The notes below the pieces were generated by a model. That model saw only the letters and a list, made by a program, of their open reading frames with translations. It ran no database searches and had not been told where the DNA came from. The position numbers and the translations under genes are program-made. Below, piece after piece: positions 1 to 11,872 of a stretch of 64,000 nucleotides of DNA (positions are counted from its first letter, which is position 1; each line of letters begins with the position of its first letter). Source of the DNA: Ptychodera flava (Eukaryota > Hemichordata > Enteropneusta > Ptychoderidae); the NCBI RefSeq assembly GCF_041260155.1, contig NC_091945.1, positions 29,056,796-29,120,795 of the forward strand. The letters run 5' to 3'.

Positions 1-1099
1 TCCGAAGCTGCTAATTCTAGTATATGGTGTCGGGGACAATTTAAACGGGCAGTTTCCAATTATATCGAACGCCTTGAAATACCGCTAACCATGAAGAAAG
101 GCAGTTCTTATGTTTCTTCGTAGTGACCGCTTAATTATTTTGATGGCTTGCCTAAATAAAAAGTGCTTTTCGGAAATGAAAACTGGCAGAGACAGCCATT
201 GTGTTATGGGGTTATTGATTAATTACGTGTCTGTGATACCGAAATACGCAGTAATTGACATGCGTGTCGCAACTTGGTGGGATCTCTGACGTAAACCGTA
301 CAAGACTGAGAAATGGCGGCAGCACGACGAGGTTACTAACCAGATTATAGCGGGGAACGTAGCAGATAACTTTCAAGAAAAGCACAATGTTACAATGTCA
401 TCTTCTAGGAAAATGTGGTCGAAAATCAATGAAATTAGCTTATGTTAGATTGCATACAGCTATAATTCCGCCTCGACGAGGGCGAGAAAATTTTATTCTT
501 TGCTTAGTAAATAACATGGAAAAAAGAGCGGGCTGACATGTATCAAGATGCAGTCGTTCGTCATTGTTTTCCGATTTTAAGGGCAATGTCATATGTCGGG
601 ATTGGATATTACTGCGTTGAGCTTTTATAATGAAGAGGATTTCAGCAGGTAACTTGATGTCGGGAGTGTAAAGATAGGATATTAGCCTAGTTGACAGGAG
701 GGAGAAATTCTTAAAAATCGTGACCGGGAGAAAGATGCGAACAGAATACTCTCACCTCAAAAATGTAGATTTTTTTGGTTCAAAATATGTTAGAACCGTT
801 GCTACCCTTGCAACATTTTTTCTTGTAATACTCACGGCTGAGCTGAGCAAATGCGAAGGACATAATGTCCTAAACCATGAAAGTGATTATGCAGAGCTCT
901 GCCTCAGGAGGGCGCACTAAAGTAGTCAAATAGCCAGTGCAAGTGGCTGGCTGGCTGATCGCTGCAGCAATTTTCTCCGTACACTACAGGTGTATTCATC
1001 GTAATCCAAACTTGCGAGTTGGATTTACTTTGCACATGGTCTGTCTCTATCAAACTGTTCAAACGTTATTTTTTTCCGGAAATGCAGTTTTTCTACACG
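1..1099. other. Unannotated flank
   Basis: I see no recognisable gene or repeat here. A 66-codon open frame at 720-920 (+) has a hydrophobic stretch that could be a signal peptide, followed by a short polar tail ending in a stop. No splice donor follows it and I do not recognise the sequence, so I do not call it a gene. Confidence 0.3.
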
Positions 1100-1102
1100 T
1101 AA

Positions 1103-3170
1103 GGGAGCGTTCAATTATTATGGCCTGGTTGGGCCTGCAAATTCTTCCTGCGCATCAGTCAAAATAAGTGAACCCACCCTACCCATTGCACCAAAAAATT
1201 GATGACCCCCAGTTTAAGATGACAAAAATTTCATGAATCCCCCTTTGCTTGAGTAAAGTTGCACACACAAACACCTCTGGAAGCGGGGAAGGGGGGGGGG
1301 CGCGATAGAATCCAAAAAAGATTCTCAGATTTTTTCAAATGACTCCCTCTTACAAACTAACAAGGTGTTAATGTTCAAATTTCCCCTTCTGACTTGCTAT
1401 AATTTTGAAATTAGCCCTCAAAGGGATTGGGCAGAAATTACAGGTGGATCGCAATATTTTTGCGCAAGCATGTGTGTACAAAGTTTTGATATTTAGATTT
1501 AATTGATAATCAGCTATTGATAATGTTGATTCGCTAAACATGGTAGTCCATGAGAAAACTATGTAATACTTTTTCAATACAAAACTAGCAATATCTATGC
1601 ATTCATAGACATTTGATAATTGACATAAAATTACTTAATTGGAATAGGGTTGTTACAACTAGTATGTGTACAAAAAATGATTTTGGAATTTCACGAAAAA
1701 TGTTCATCCACTATACATGGGAGTCTATGATATCATTGCGAATATTTTTTTTCCAATGACAAACTTGCTATACTTGTGCATATATAGACGTCAGATAATT
1801 AGCATAATTGTACTTGATTAGAATTAGATTATTTGTACAAGAAGTCTGATTTTGGAATTTCACTGAAAATGTTTGTCTACTCCACATGTGAATCTATGAG
1901 GAATCTATGAATAATTTTTCCCTATACAAAACAAGCTAAATCTGTGTATTTATAGACGTTTGATAATTCATTTTAAAGTACTTGGTTAGACTAGGGTGGT
2001 TGCAAGTGGATGTGTGTGCCACAAAATAGTGGGAATTTCATCAAAATGTAAATTCACTGTACATTGAAGTCAAAGAGGAAACTAGGGATAATTTTTTCTA
2101 ATACAAAATTAGGTAAATCTGTGTATTTATAGACATTTAATAATTTATCTTAATGTACTTGATTAGACTAGGGTGGTAACGAATGGATGTGTGTGCCAGA
2201 AATTGGATTTTTGAATTTCACTGAACCTCAGATTCACTGTACATGGGAGTCTATGAAGATACTATAAATAACTATTTTCCTTTACAAAACTAGTTAAATC
2301 TGTGTATTTATAGACATCTGACAATTCATTTTAAAGTACTTGATTAGTCTAGGGTGATTACAAACGGATATGTGCGCAAGAAATTTGATTTTGGAATGTC
2401 ACCGAAATAGTCTCTTAGGAAAATATGAACAATATTTTACAATATAAAAATTGTTAAATCTGTTTATTTATGTACTCTCGATTATTCATATTAATGTACT
2501 TGATTAGACTAGGGTGGTTACAAATGGACTGTATGTGCGCAAAAAATGGGATTTTAGAATTTCACCGAAGTGTTGATTCACTATACATTGGAGTCTATGA
2601 GAAAAGTATGAATAATTTTTTTACAATGCTAAAGTAACTTAATCTGTGCTTTTAAAGGTGTTTGACAATTGATGCAATGTACTTGATTCAAATAAGGTAT
2701 TTAAAAGTTCAATTGTTGACAACAATTATGATATTGGAATTTCACCTAAAAGTATAATGTCACTTTTCATGGTACTTGTAGTCTACAGGCAACTTTTAAA
2801 TACTTTCCCTGACAAAACTTGCTATATCCCTAATATGTGAGTGATCAGAATTGTTCATTGCCCTCAGTGAGCTCGATTTACAAGACGACAAGCTTCAAGT
2901 TGCCAAGGCAAGATGTTCACGTGACAGATTTTGTCTAGATTTACAGTTAAATGACTTCAGAGAATGAAATCATGTAGCGAATCATTTTTATCTCCCAGAA
3001 TATTTCTGAACACTGAAACTGCTTTTTGACGGGACGTATACTTATGAAAATTCAGTTACCCACTCCTCTGAGCTGCTTGAAAAATACATGACCCCCTTGG
3101 CAGTTTTCAAATTTAAGGTGACCGCCGGATTTTGCCGACCCAACCCCGGCCGTAATAACTGAACGCTCCC
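1103..3170. mobile_element. Harbinger-type non-autonomous element 1
   Basis: A 2068-bp element with terminal inverted repeats of about 40 bp that begin GGGAGCGTTCA. It is flanked by a 3-bp target duplication TAA (1100-1102 and 3171-3173). TWA duplications and GGG termini are the signature of PIF/Harbinger DNA transposons (family knowledge). The interior has no transposase frame. Instead it is built of about six to seven degenerate tandem units of roughly 175-180 bp, recognisable by a repeated block near CACTATACATGGGAGTCTATG followed by T-rich and ACAAAACTA-like segments. It shares ends and interior with the element at 5498-7269. Confidence 0.85.
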
Positions 3171-3320
3171 TAACTGCAGCGAGTAGCGAAGACTGTTTGA
3201 CGATAACTATGCGACCTTCAACCTGCTGGTTATGCAAGGAGTTAAATTATACCACACCCGGGGCAGGTGTCAAGTTTTACTAGTCACGTTTACGAGAAGT
3301 CCAGTGAAAATATTTTAGGA

Positions 3321-3508
3321 GCACCTATACGAAAAGTGACCAATTATTGCATTGTCTACCGTTTCGAGAAGGTGAGTTCGGTCAGGCAGCAGTAACTCTG
3401 GCACTCCAATAGGTGCACCTATACGAAAAGTGACCAATTATTGCATTGTCCACCATTTCGAGAAGGTGAGTTCGGACAGGCAGCAGTAACTCTGACACTC
3501 CCATAATC
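3321..3508. repeat. 94-bp tandem duplication
   Basis: Two head-to-tail copies of a 94-bp unit begin at 3321 and 3415, both with GCACCTATACGAAAAGTGAC. They differ at only a few positions, so the duplication is fairly recent. No coding sense is apparent. Confidence 0.9.
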
Positions 3509-4665
3509 ACGGGGCAGTGCAATCCGGGAGTGCAATCTCATGCAGTGTGAACAGATGACTACAGTGTACTACCACGATACTTGATCATGACCTATGACCT
3601 TAATGTGTGTAAACATGCCATGAGGCCCTAAAGAGGTTTTTCTATGTTTTATAGACAACTAATCTACAATAGGAAATCTCACAGCAACGGGCACGTCGTA
3701 ACTTCCTGAAAATGCAACCTCGGGTTGTGTTTTAATCTACTTCTGAACTTTTTCGAGCAATGTGAAAGGTTTGTAGTGACAAAAGACACTTTAACGTTGA
3801 TGTGTCCAAGCCCCAGTGATTCTCACATCACGAATATACTCAGTGTATTCATGATCCAGTTACTTTTGACGATCTGCCCACTTTTGTGTAGCGAACGTGA
3901 TACAGCTCACGCAGCTACACATCGCGAGTCGCGTGAGTCAAGGGCCCGTTGATCCGATGGTCAGTGTCTTCTTTCGGCGTTGTGAACGAGGTCACTCTGT
4001 ATATACAGCGCCGACGAAAGTTTCATGAGACGCTGGAAGGGCGTCGATAACTCTGCAACACTTAAAGTTTTCGAACAACACCGACAGTGTCCATTTGTTT
4101 GGAATAGTATTCATGTTCTGTAAGTATAACAGTTTATGCCCTTTTACCTGTTCTAAGATGCAGTATCAGAAAATCTATCTGGGCATTGACGATACTTTTA
4201 ATATTTTTGTCTCTACCCTCTCCTTCAACGACATTCTACGTGTGGAAATATAATACAGCAAGCAGGCATATACATGATATAAGCATAGTTGTAACAACGT
4301 AGAGTTTGAGGAAAGTAGTAATGATGACCTTGTTCGGTACATAAAAAGTCAGTTGTCTAGGCTCATGGAATCTGTCAAGCCAATATCAATACCAATCCTG
4401 AAGAGCGTTTAGAGTTATGCTTTGCTTTGATCTCCCATTATCTGCCCAGCGTCGACGTCAGGGTCATAATGCAAATAATTACGTCATTCGATAACCTGTG
4501 TCACATTGATCGCGTCAAGTTCATTGCAAACAAACAAATTAAATATTTCTTTTGTCATTCAGTTATTGTCTAACGCTTTTCCAATAAATACTAGTTCACT
4601 TACCGCCTTTATACTAATGATTTGTAGGTTATATAACGCATTATTCTAAACTGTGTGCGATTCGG
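3509..4665. other. Intergenic, nothing recognised
   Basis: No gene is supported here. A short imperfect hairpin (CTTTCGGCG and CGCCGACGAAAG) lies around 3970-4022. The open frame at 3725-3952 (+) is short and unlike any family I know. Confidence 0.3.
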
Positions 4666-5248
4666 GGTCCTACTAATTACTGCCCGTGACTGCCCGTAGC
4701 TGCCCGAGGACTGCCCGAGAACTGCCCGAGGACTGCCCGAGGAGCAAGTAGGCCAAATTTCGCCCATTTTAACACTAAGCCAATAGGTTGAACTTATAAT
4801 ATGCCCAGCCAACAAAAAATATCATTCATTTGGTGTTTTCTGTAGCGGTTTTAGAACCCGAAAGACGCCGGGCTTTCAACGAGAAAGACGTCCCCAACTT
4901 GATTGAGAGATCATACCATTCAGTGCAAGGGGTGATAGGTTGTCAGGCTGTACGCGCTCGGCGAGGTTATCGTGCCACCTCTCGGACTGAATGGTATGAT
5001 CTCACTATCAAGCTGGCGACGTCCTGCAAGACCGACGTCTTCCGTGTTCCAAAACTGCCGGAGAAAACATCAGGTTAACGCCAAATCAATGATATTTTTG
5101 GTTGGCTGGGCATGATATAAACTGAACCTATTGGCTTAGTGTTAAAATGGGCGAAATTTGGCCTACTTTTTCCTCGGGCAGTGCTCGGGCAGTTCTCGGG
5201 CAGTCCTCAGGCAGCTACGGGCAGTCACGGGCAGTAATTAGTAGGACC
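4666..5248. mobile_element. Foldback element, 583 bp
   Basis: The two halves are near-perfect inverted repeats. The termini read GGTCCTACTAATTACTGCCC on one side and its reverse complement on the other. Each arm is about 165 bp and carries a run of CTGCCCG-type heptamer-rich repeats (4681-4745 and the mirror at 5175-5240). A nested inverted pair at about 4898-4926 and 4978-5010 (core ATACCATTCAGT) lies inside. No target duplication is clear; the flanks share only GCGAT. It has no coding capacity and its superfamily is not determined. Confidence 0.85.
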
Positions 5249-5497
5249 GGCGATGGGTATCGAGTCCTTTGGATCCTTTACTGCTGGGTCGTGTTGCTTT
5301 GTATGTATTCTTTGCTTCTTGCGCAACAGTCTATTGTACAGTGATTATTATGAATGGCTTTCCTTTAAAACATAATTATCTGAAATGCCTGGTGAATTTA
5401 CCATCTTGTATCAGGTGAATATTGGATGTGCTATTTGTGTTAGCTTGCGACTACAAACTTTCAAACGTTGCAAACCCTAACTACTACTTTGAACTTA

Positions 5498-7269
5498 GGG
5501 AGCGTTCAGTTATTATGGCCAGGGGTGGGCCGGCAAATTCTTCCTGCGCATCAGTCAAAATAAGTGAACCCCCTACCCGATGTACCAAAAAATTGATGAC
5601 CCCCCTTTCAAGATGACAAAAATTTCATGACCCCCACATTGCTTGAGTAAATTAGCTGCACACACAAACACCTTAGGGGTATGGAGCGATAGAATCCCCC
5701 CAAAATGAGCTTAGATTTTTTCAAATGACCTTCCTAACAAACTCAAAAGGTGTTACTGCTCAGATATCCCATTCTGACTTGGTATAATTTTGAAATTACC
5801 CCTCAAAGGGGTTGGACAGAAATTACTGGTGGATTGCAATATTTTTGCGCAAGCGTGTGTGTACATATTTTGATATTTGGATTTAATTAAATATCAGCTG
5901 TTGATAATGTTGATTCACTATACACGGTATACATATATTTTTTACATGTATGAGGAATCTATGTAATACTTTCTCTATGCAAAACTATATCTATGCATAT
6001 ATAGATATTTGATAATTTACATAAATGCACTTAAATGAAATAGGGTTGTTACAACTGGCATGTGGACAAAAAGTTTGACCTTAGAATTTCACCAAATATG
6101 TTCATCCACTATACATGGGAGTAAATGATAAAATTGTGAATAATTTTTTTTCCAATGAAAAACTTGGTATACTTGTGCATATACAGACGTTCAATAATTA
6201 ACATAATTGTACCTGATTAGAATATGATGGTTAAAGGTGCATATTATGTGTACAAGAAATCTGATTATGGAATTTCACTGAAAATGTTCATCCACTATAC
6301 ATGGGAGTCTATGAGGAAAGTATGAATAATTTTTTTCCAATACAAAAATAGGTAAACCCATGTATTTATGTACTCTCGATTATTGATATCAATGTACTTG
6401 ATTAGATTAGGGTGGTAACAAATGGATGTGTTCACCAGAAATTGGATTGTGGAATTATACCAAAATGTAGATTCACTGTACATGGGAGTCTATGGGGAAA
6501 ATATGAATAATTTTTTTCCAATACAAAACTATTAAAATCTGTATATTTAAAGACATTTGATAATTTATTTTAAAGTACTTAGTTAGCCTAGGATGGTTAA
6601 AGGTTTATATGTGTGCAAGAAATTAGATTTTGGAACTTCACCGCAATGCTGATTCACTATACACTGGAGTCTATGAGAAAACTATGAATAATATTTTTAT
6701 AATGCTAAACTAAATTAATTTGTGCTTTTATAGGTGTTTGATAATTGATACAAATGTACTTGATTCAAATAGGGTATTTAAAAGTTCAGATGTGGACAAA
6801 AATTATGATATTGGAATTTCACCTAAAAGTATTATTTAACTTTTCATGGTACTAGTAGTCTCAGTACAGGTAACTGTTAAATAATTTCCCTGACAAAACT
6901 TGCTATATCTCTAATATGTAAGTAATAGGAATTGTTCATTGCCCTCAGTGCAGTGAGCTTGATTTACAAAAAGACAAGCCTCAGCGTTGTCAAGTCAAGA
7001 TGTTCATGTGACAGATAACTATACTTTTGTTCAGATTTACAGGAGAATAATTGCAGAGAATGAAATCATGCAACGAATCATTTTTATCTCCCAGAGTATT
7101 TCTGAACACTGAAACTGCTTTTAGACGGGACGGATATATACTGATGAAAATAAAGTGACCCCCTCTGAGCTGTTTGAAAAATACATGACCTCCCTTTGCA
7201 GTTTTCAAATTTGAGTTGACCCCCTGGATTTTGCCGGTCCACCCCCGGCCATAATAACTGAACGCTCCC
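5498..7269. mobile_element. Harbinger-type non-autonomous element 2
   Basis: A 1772-bp element with TIRs beginning GGGAGCGTTCAGTTATTATG on both ends and a target duplication TTA (5495-5497 and 7270-7272). It has the same interior of roughly 180-bp degenerate units as the element at 1103-3170, with fewer units. The TIRs match over about 40 bp with few changes, so this copy seems younger than, or as young as, element 1. It encodes no transposase and would need one supplied from elsewhere. Confidence 0.88.
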
Positions 7270-7272
7270 TTA

Positions 7273-8210
7273 CCTTTGACCTTTCGAAGACGAAATGGTT
7301 ATTGACCGCTACATCAACAGGTTCCTCATTTCTGCTCAAAGTTATGTTAAACAATTGCATTTCATTATGCCCTACTTATGTGCACTGTTATAAAATGTAT
7401 AGCGTCATATGCTGAGTAATCTCATGTTATATCGGTTTTCTTCATAAACGCATGACTTTTAAAACACATCAGTTGTATCTTCGTCGAAGATAGACTGTCC
7501 GCTTTAATGAACCGTAATCATAATATTTGAATTTACTGATTTTCGTTGAGATTACTACACACTTGCCTGGATGCCATAGACTACATATCGAGAGAACTAC
7601 CAACATCTATAGTTGCCTTACTTTGTCACTGTGATTATCGGATTGTAGGGATGTCTTATTTCAAAGCTAAAGCAACGATTTTCATTTCAAAGAAGTCGCC
7701 CTTACGTTCTTCTATTTTCTGTTATGATGTACCGATGAAGCTCATTTGCCGAAGAAGGAGGATATGGTGCTTAAAAATGTTTTTTCTTTACATTTGTAAA
7801 GCCAGCCTCGTTATGCATTTTCAATGACCCAGTTTCGAGCCGTGTACGTTTGAAGCATGAGGGGTGTTTCTCATAATGGACAATTATCACTGTCAAAGTC
7901 ATCATAGAATATTCATCCTTGTGGAATGTCTTTCACCTGGCAGAAATCCCCTCTCCGTATCTCGCCCGTTTGAACCTGAAAATGGACAAACGATCAGTTC
8001 GATAGCAGCATACAGCAGTCAATGGTTTCTTACTATTCGCGACATTGCCGCTCGTCAAACTTCCCCTCAACGCTATTGTGGAAGCAGATCCAATGACTTT
8101 CCAGATGAATTAACCTCATATGCGCTCGAAAACGAAATAGTAATAGCAGAAAATACATAAAACAGTAGGTATCACCGCCACAGAAAATGCTGCCATCACA
8201 GGTATATATT
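7273..8210. other. Intergenic region upstream of the DNase gene
   Basis: Open frames at 7546-7827 and 7864-8160 (+) have no features I recognise and no good splice context. The stretch probably contains the 5' leader exon and promoter of the gene starting at 8255, but I cannot place a transcription start with confidence. Confidence 0.3.
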
Positions 8211-8212
8211 AA

Positions 8213-8238
8213 GGTTGAAGTAACCCTTTCGTTTTCAG
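8213..8238 (+). promoter_or_regulatory. TATA-like box or leader-intron acceptor
   Basis: TATATATT at 8213-8220 lies about 35 bp before the start codon. A pyrimidine-rich TTTCGTTTTCAG ends at 8238, 16 bp before the ATG. Either this is a TATA promoter with a very short leader, or, more typically for animals, the ATG exon is preceded by a 5' UTR intron ending at 8238. The sequence does not decide between them. Confidence 0.35.
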
Positions 8239-8254
8239 GAATTTAAAGTCAGTC

Positions 8255-11200
8255 ATGCTAAAGAAGTTAATCGTCGTCTTGTTTGTTGCTGCCACCTTGG
8301 CTTGCCTCGTTCTCAGTGAAGATATTCAACCGCTGCGCATAGGAGCATTCAACGTACAGGTGCTTGGGGCATCGAAGCTGTCTAAATCTCATGTTGTTGA
8401 TGTGTTAGTAAAGGTTAGTTCACAGAATATCAAACGCAATTCTAACTTCATAATGAGGCCAATTTTGCATGTAACCTCGAAGTATTAACATGGTTGCGTC
8501 CACTTTTTCCCTCTATCATAGCTATTAAAACACAACTTTTCGTCGTGTGCTGTACGTAGATTTCCACAAGATATAAGTTAGCTGCATTCTTTGCTCAAAG
8601 CTTCATGGTTCGAGCTGTGAAAATACAGTTTTTTCAGTTTCAAGGACCATGTCGAACTGGGATTTGTGTTCAACCTGTCGATACTGGCTGTGTATATGTA
8701 TTACGTGGATGTCATAATGATATTATTGCCTACGGAATTTAGTTCTTGCAGTAATTTGATAACATTAACATGACATATCGTATATAGTGCTTGTGTTTGC
8801 AAGACTAATTCTTTTTATTTCAACATACTTTATTGAGAAGAAGCATAAAAATATACTGGTTTCTATTACAAAATCAAAGGAAACATAACATATGACAGTT
8901 TTCCCTTAAACATTTTGTGACCAAGTTTTCTATCTCTTGATAAAAGCCAAGTGTCTGATGCTTGAACTTGACATCTTTTATAGATAATCCTCCGTTATGA
9001 TATCATATTAATCCAAGAAATCAGGGACAGTACAGGAAAAGCCATACACGGCTTAATGGAACAGATCAACCGGTAAGTCACGGACAAAGTGTTGCACTAT
9101 GAATATCAATAAAATTGGAAATAAGTGAATTTTGTATAGTTTACATGATCCGCTTACCCCCAAATATGTCAATCTTGACGGTCTTCAGGCGTGGGAAAAT
9201 AGTAACTGGGAACATGGATGTAAAAAATAGAAAGGAACAGTCACGTGAACGCTAGGCATATCATAAACACTCGGAAGAGACTTCTTTTAATGGAATGCCA
9301 AGGCAAACTAAATCGGGAACTGATGATGACAGTATGTTCTTTATGATGCGATGCCTTGATGTGTGTTTTATGTTATCCGATATTGCCAATATGAAACTAA
9401 ATTCAAAACACATGTCACCGTCCTCTGCTGCCCTCATTTGTCAAGTACAAAATATGATTACAGGTTTATGACTGGTGCAGATTTGAATACAAGCTCTTAG
9501 TCGTTTTCAAGCTTTGCAGCCACGTTTCATGAATTTATTCAACACACTAATGAAACATTATTTCGACTCTGTCAGTCCATTCTTTGGTAAGCTTGTCTGC
9601 CCCGTTTTCCCCATCCCTCTATCAGCCTTTCTCAACTTGAAACAACACGTCCCTCTATCGTGTAATTTGATAACAGCAAAATTGAAAATATCGTTCACAA
9701 TGCTAAAAGTTTTGCGTCTGTATCCTGTGAAAACAAGTTTAAACAATATTTGGTAATATATTTCTCTCGTCTGTTTCCAGTGCCGCTGTTCTTCGAGAGA
9801 CGTCAGATGGCGTCTGTGATGCTCAGACGGAAAATTGTGACGAAAGGTAGGTGTGGATTGTCATGGCGACAAAGGAATCAAGGGACTCGTGGACACTTAG
9901 TCAGAGCGACAGTCGTTCACAACTGTGCGCATGCGAGTCTATTAAGAAAGGCCGAATATCGTAGTTAAAAAGTTAATGATGTTCTATTTTCTTCGTCAAA
10001 TTTGAATTCAATACAATTCAAGTTACTTGGCAACAAATGGGCCCATTGCATTTTTAAAACCATACATACATTAAAATCAAATCACTCTCGCAACGACCGC
10101 GAACATCCTGTTACTTCAATACCATGTTGATTTCCTTCCTCATTCATGTAGCCAAGATGTCTATGGTTTGTTGCTAAGCGACAGGCTCGGTCGAACAACC
10201 AGCAAAGAACAGTATGCATACATCTACAGGTAAGAGGGATTAATTTAACTTAATATTATTTCGAAAAACAGAAATTAACTAGCGCAGTCGATTGTGATGA
10301 TCAGAATTTTATTTGACTGGCTGTCCTACGCTTTTGGAGTGCACATTTCTCTGTCCGTCAAATAGATTAACACACTTGGCTGTCTGTAACATTTCTGTAC
10401 TGTAAAAACCTTAAGACTTTAAGCAACTAAACCATTAAAAATACACGTGTTAGTTTGATGCAGTATGGTCACGGAGCCACAATGATTTATGGGAACAGTC
10501 CTGACTGTACCATTTTAAAATCTCTTTTGAGTATTAAGATATATACACCCTCATTTTTTAAATGCGTAATTAGTCTCGCACAAAAAAAAATATTCCATAT
10601 TTGCTCAAATCATCATGTCTGTGCCATAGTTTTCACGGGAGGAATAGATAAAATATGACGTTTAAGTGTGCTTTTATAGGCATTCTTTATTAGAAAGTCA
10701 TAAGTTAATATTACACAAACGTTGTTTTAATGTCATCTCACAGTAGTTTTGAGAATATAACCGTGAACTTTAGCCGGAATGTGCACAGTTTTCATATTTG
10801 TTATTCATCACAGAAAGAGTCGTGTGGGGACTGCCGATGCGTATCACTATGACGACGGTTCAGAAGAGGAGAGGACCGATCATTTCGAGCGGGAACCATT
10901 TATCGCTCGATTCAGTTCCCCGTCGACACGTAAGACATGCAGCGTAACGCCATCTTCAAATAATTTACCGTTTAGATTGCGAGCGTTGACAACGACACAA
11001 CGAAATAAAAATCCGATAACAGCGCCATCACTGTCAATTGGACGTATCCCTATGTCGAACGTTGACACTATTGAGTTGAATGCTTAAGTTTGCTCATTTT
11101 TGCATTCTCTGAATTCTGTCAATTCAACTATAAGTTCATATATCACGTGTTTCTGAAGTCAATTAAAGTATCCCCCCGAAAAATAGCAATACCCGGCGTT

Positions 11201-11810
11201 CTTAGCTGTGCACGATAACTTGGAGTCACAAAATGTATTGTAAGGGACAGAACGATGAGGTGATTATTCATTTGCGAAATGAGAAACTATCAAAGCATCT
11301 ATTGGGATTTATTTTAACAAAATAGAACTGTTCAGCCACACATTATCGCGACTGGTTGATTTTACAGTTTTGTCATGATAGAAATAAAATCTGATTTATT
11401 ATTACTCAGACTTTTTAGTATCACCGAAGACGTTTGTTTGGCGATACTACCTCTTCTCAGACTTAAAGATCCATCGGTCGAGGGCGCTCTCTACGCTCCT
11501 CGTAAGAGGAGGGGAGCGTAGAGGGCGTACTTGAGTGACGCATCTTTCAGTGTAACCTACGGTCCATTGTTTTCCGTTTTCAGTTATCAAAGACTTTGCC
11601 ATCATAAGTATCCATACAAAACCAAGCGACGCAGTGAAAGAGATAGACATGCTAGTCGACGTATATGACGATGTTGTTGATAGGTGGGGCATCGAGGTAA
11701 GAAAATGGGAGAGTTCTTGGAAATGATGTCAAAATGAGAGACGATAAGACGACAGAGCTCCAGAAAAACAAACATTTGTACTATGCTGAACGGATGGTCA
11801 CAGGGCACAG

Positions 11811-11872
<62 letters not shown>

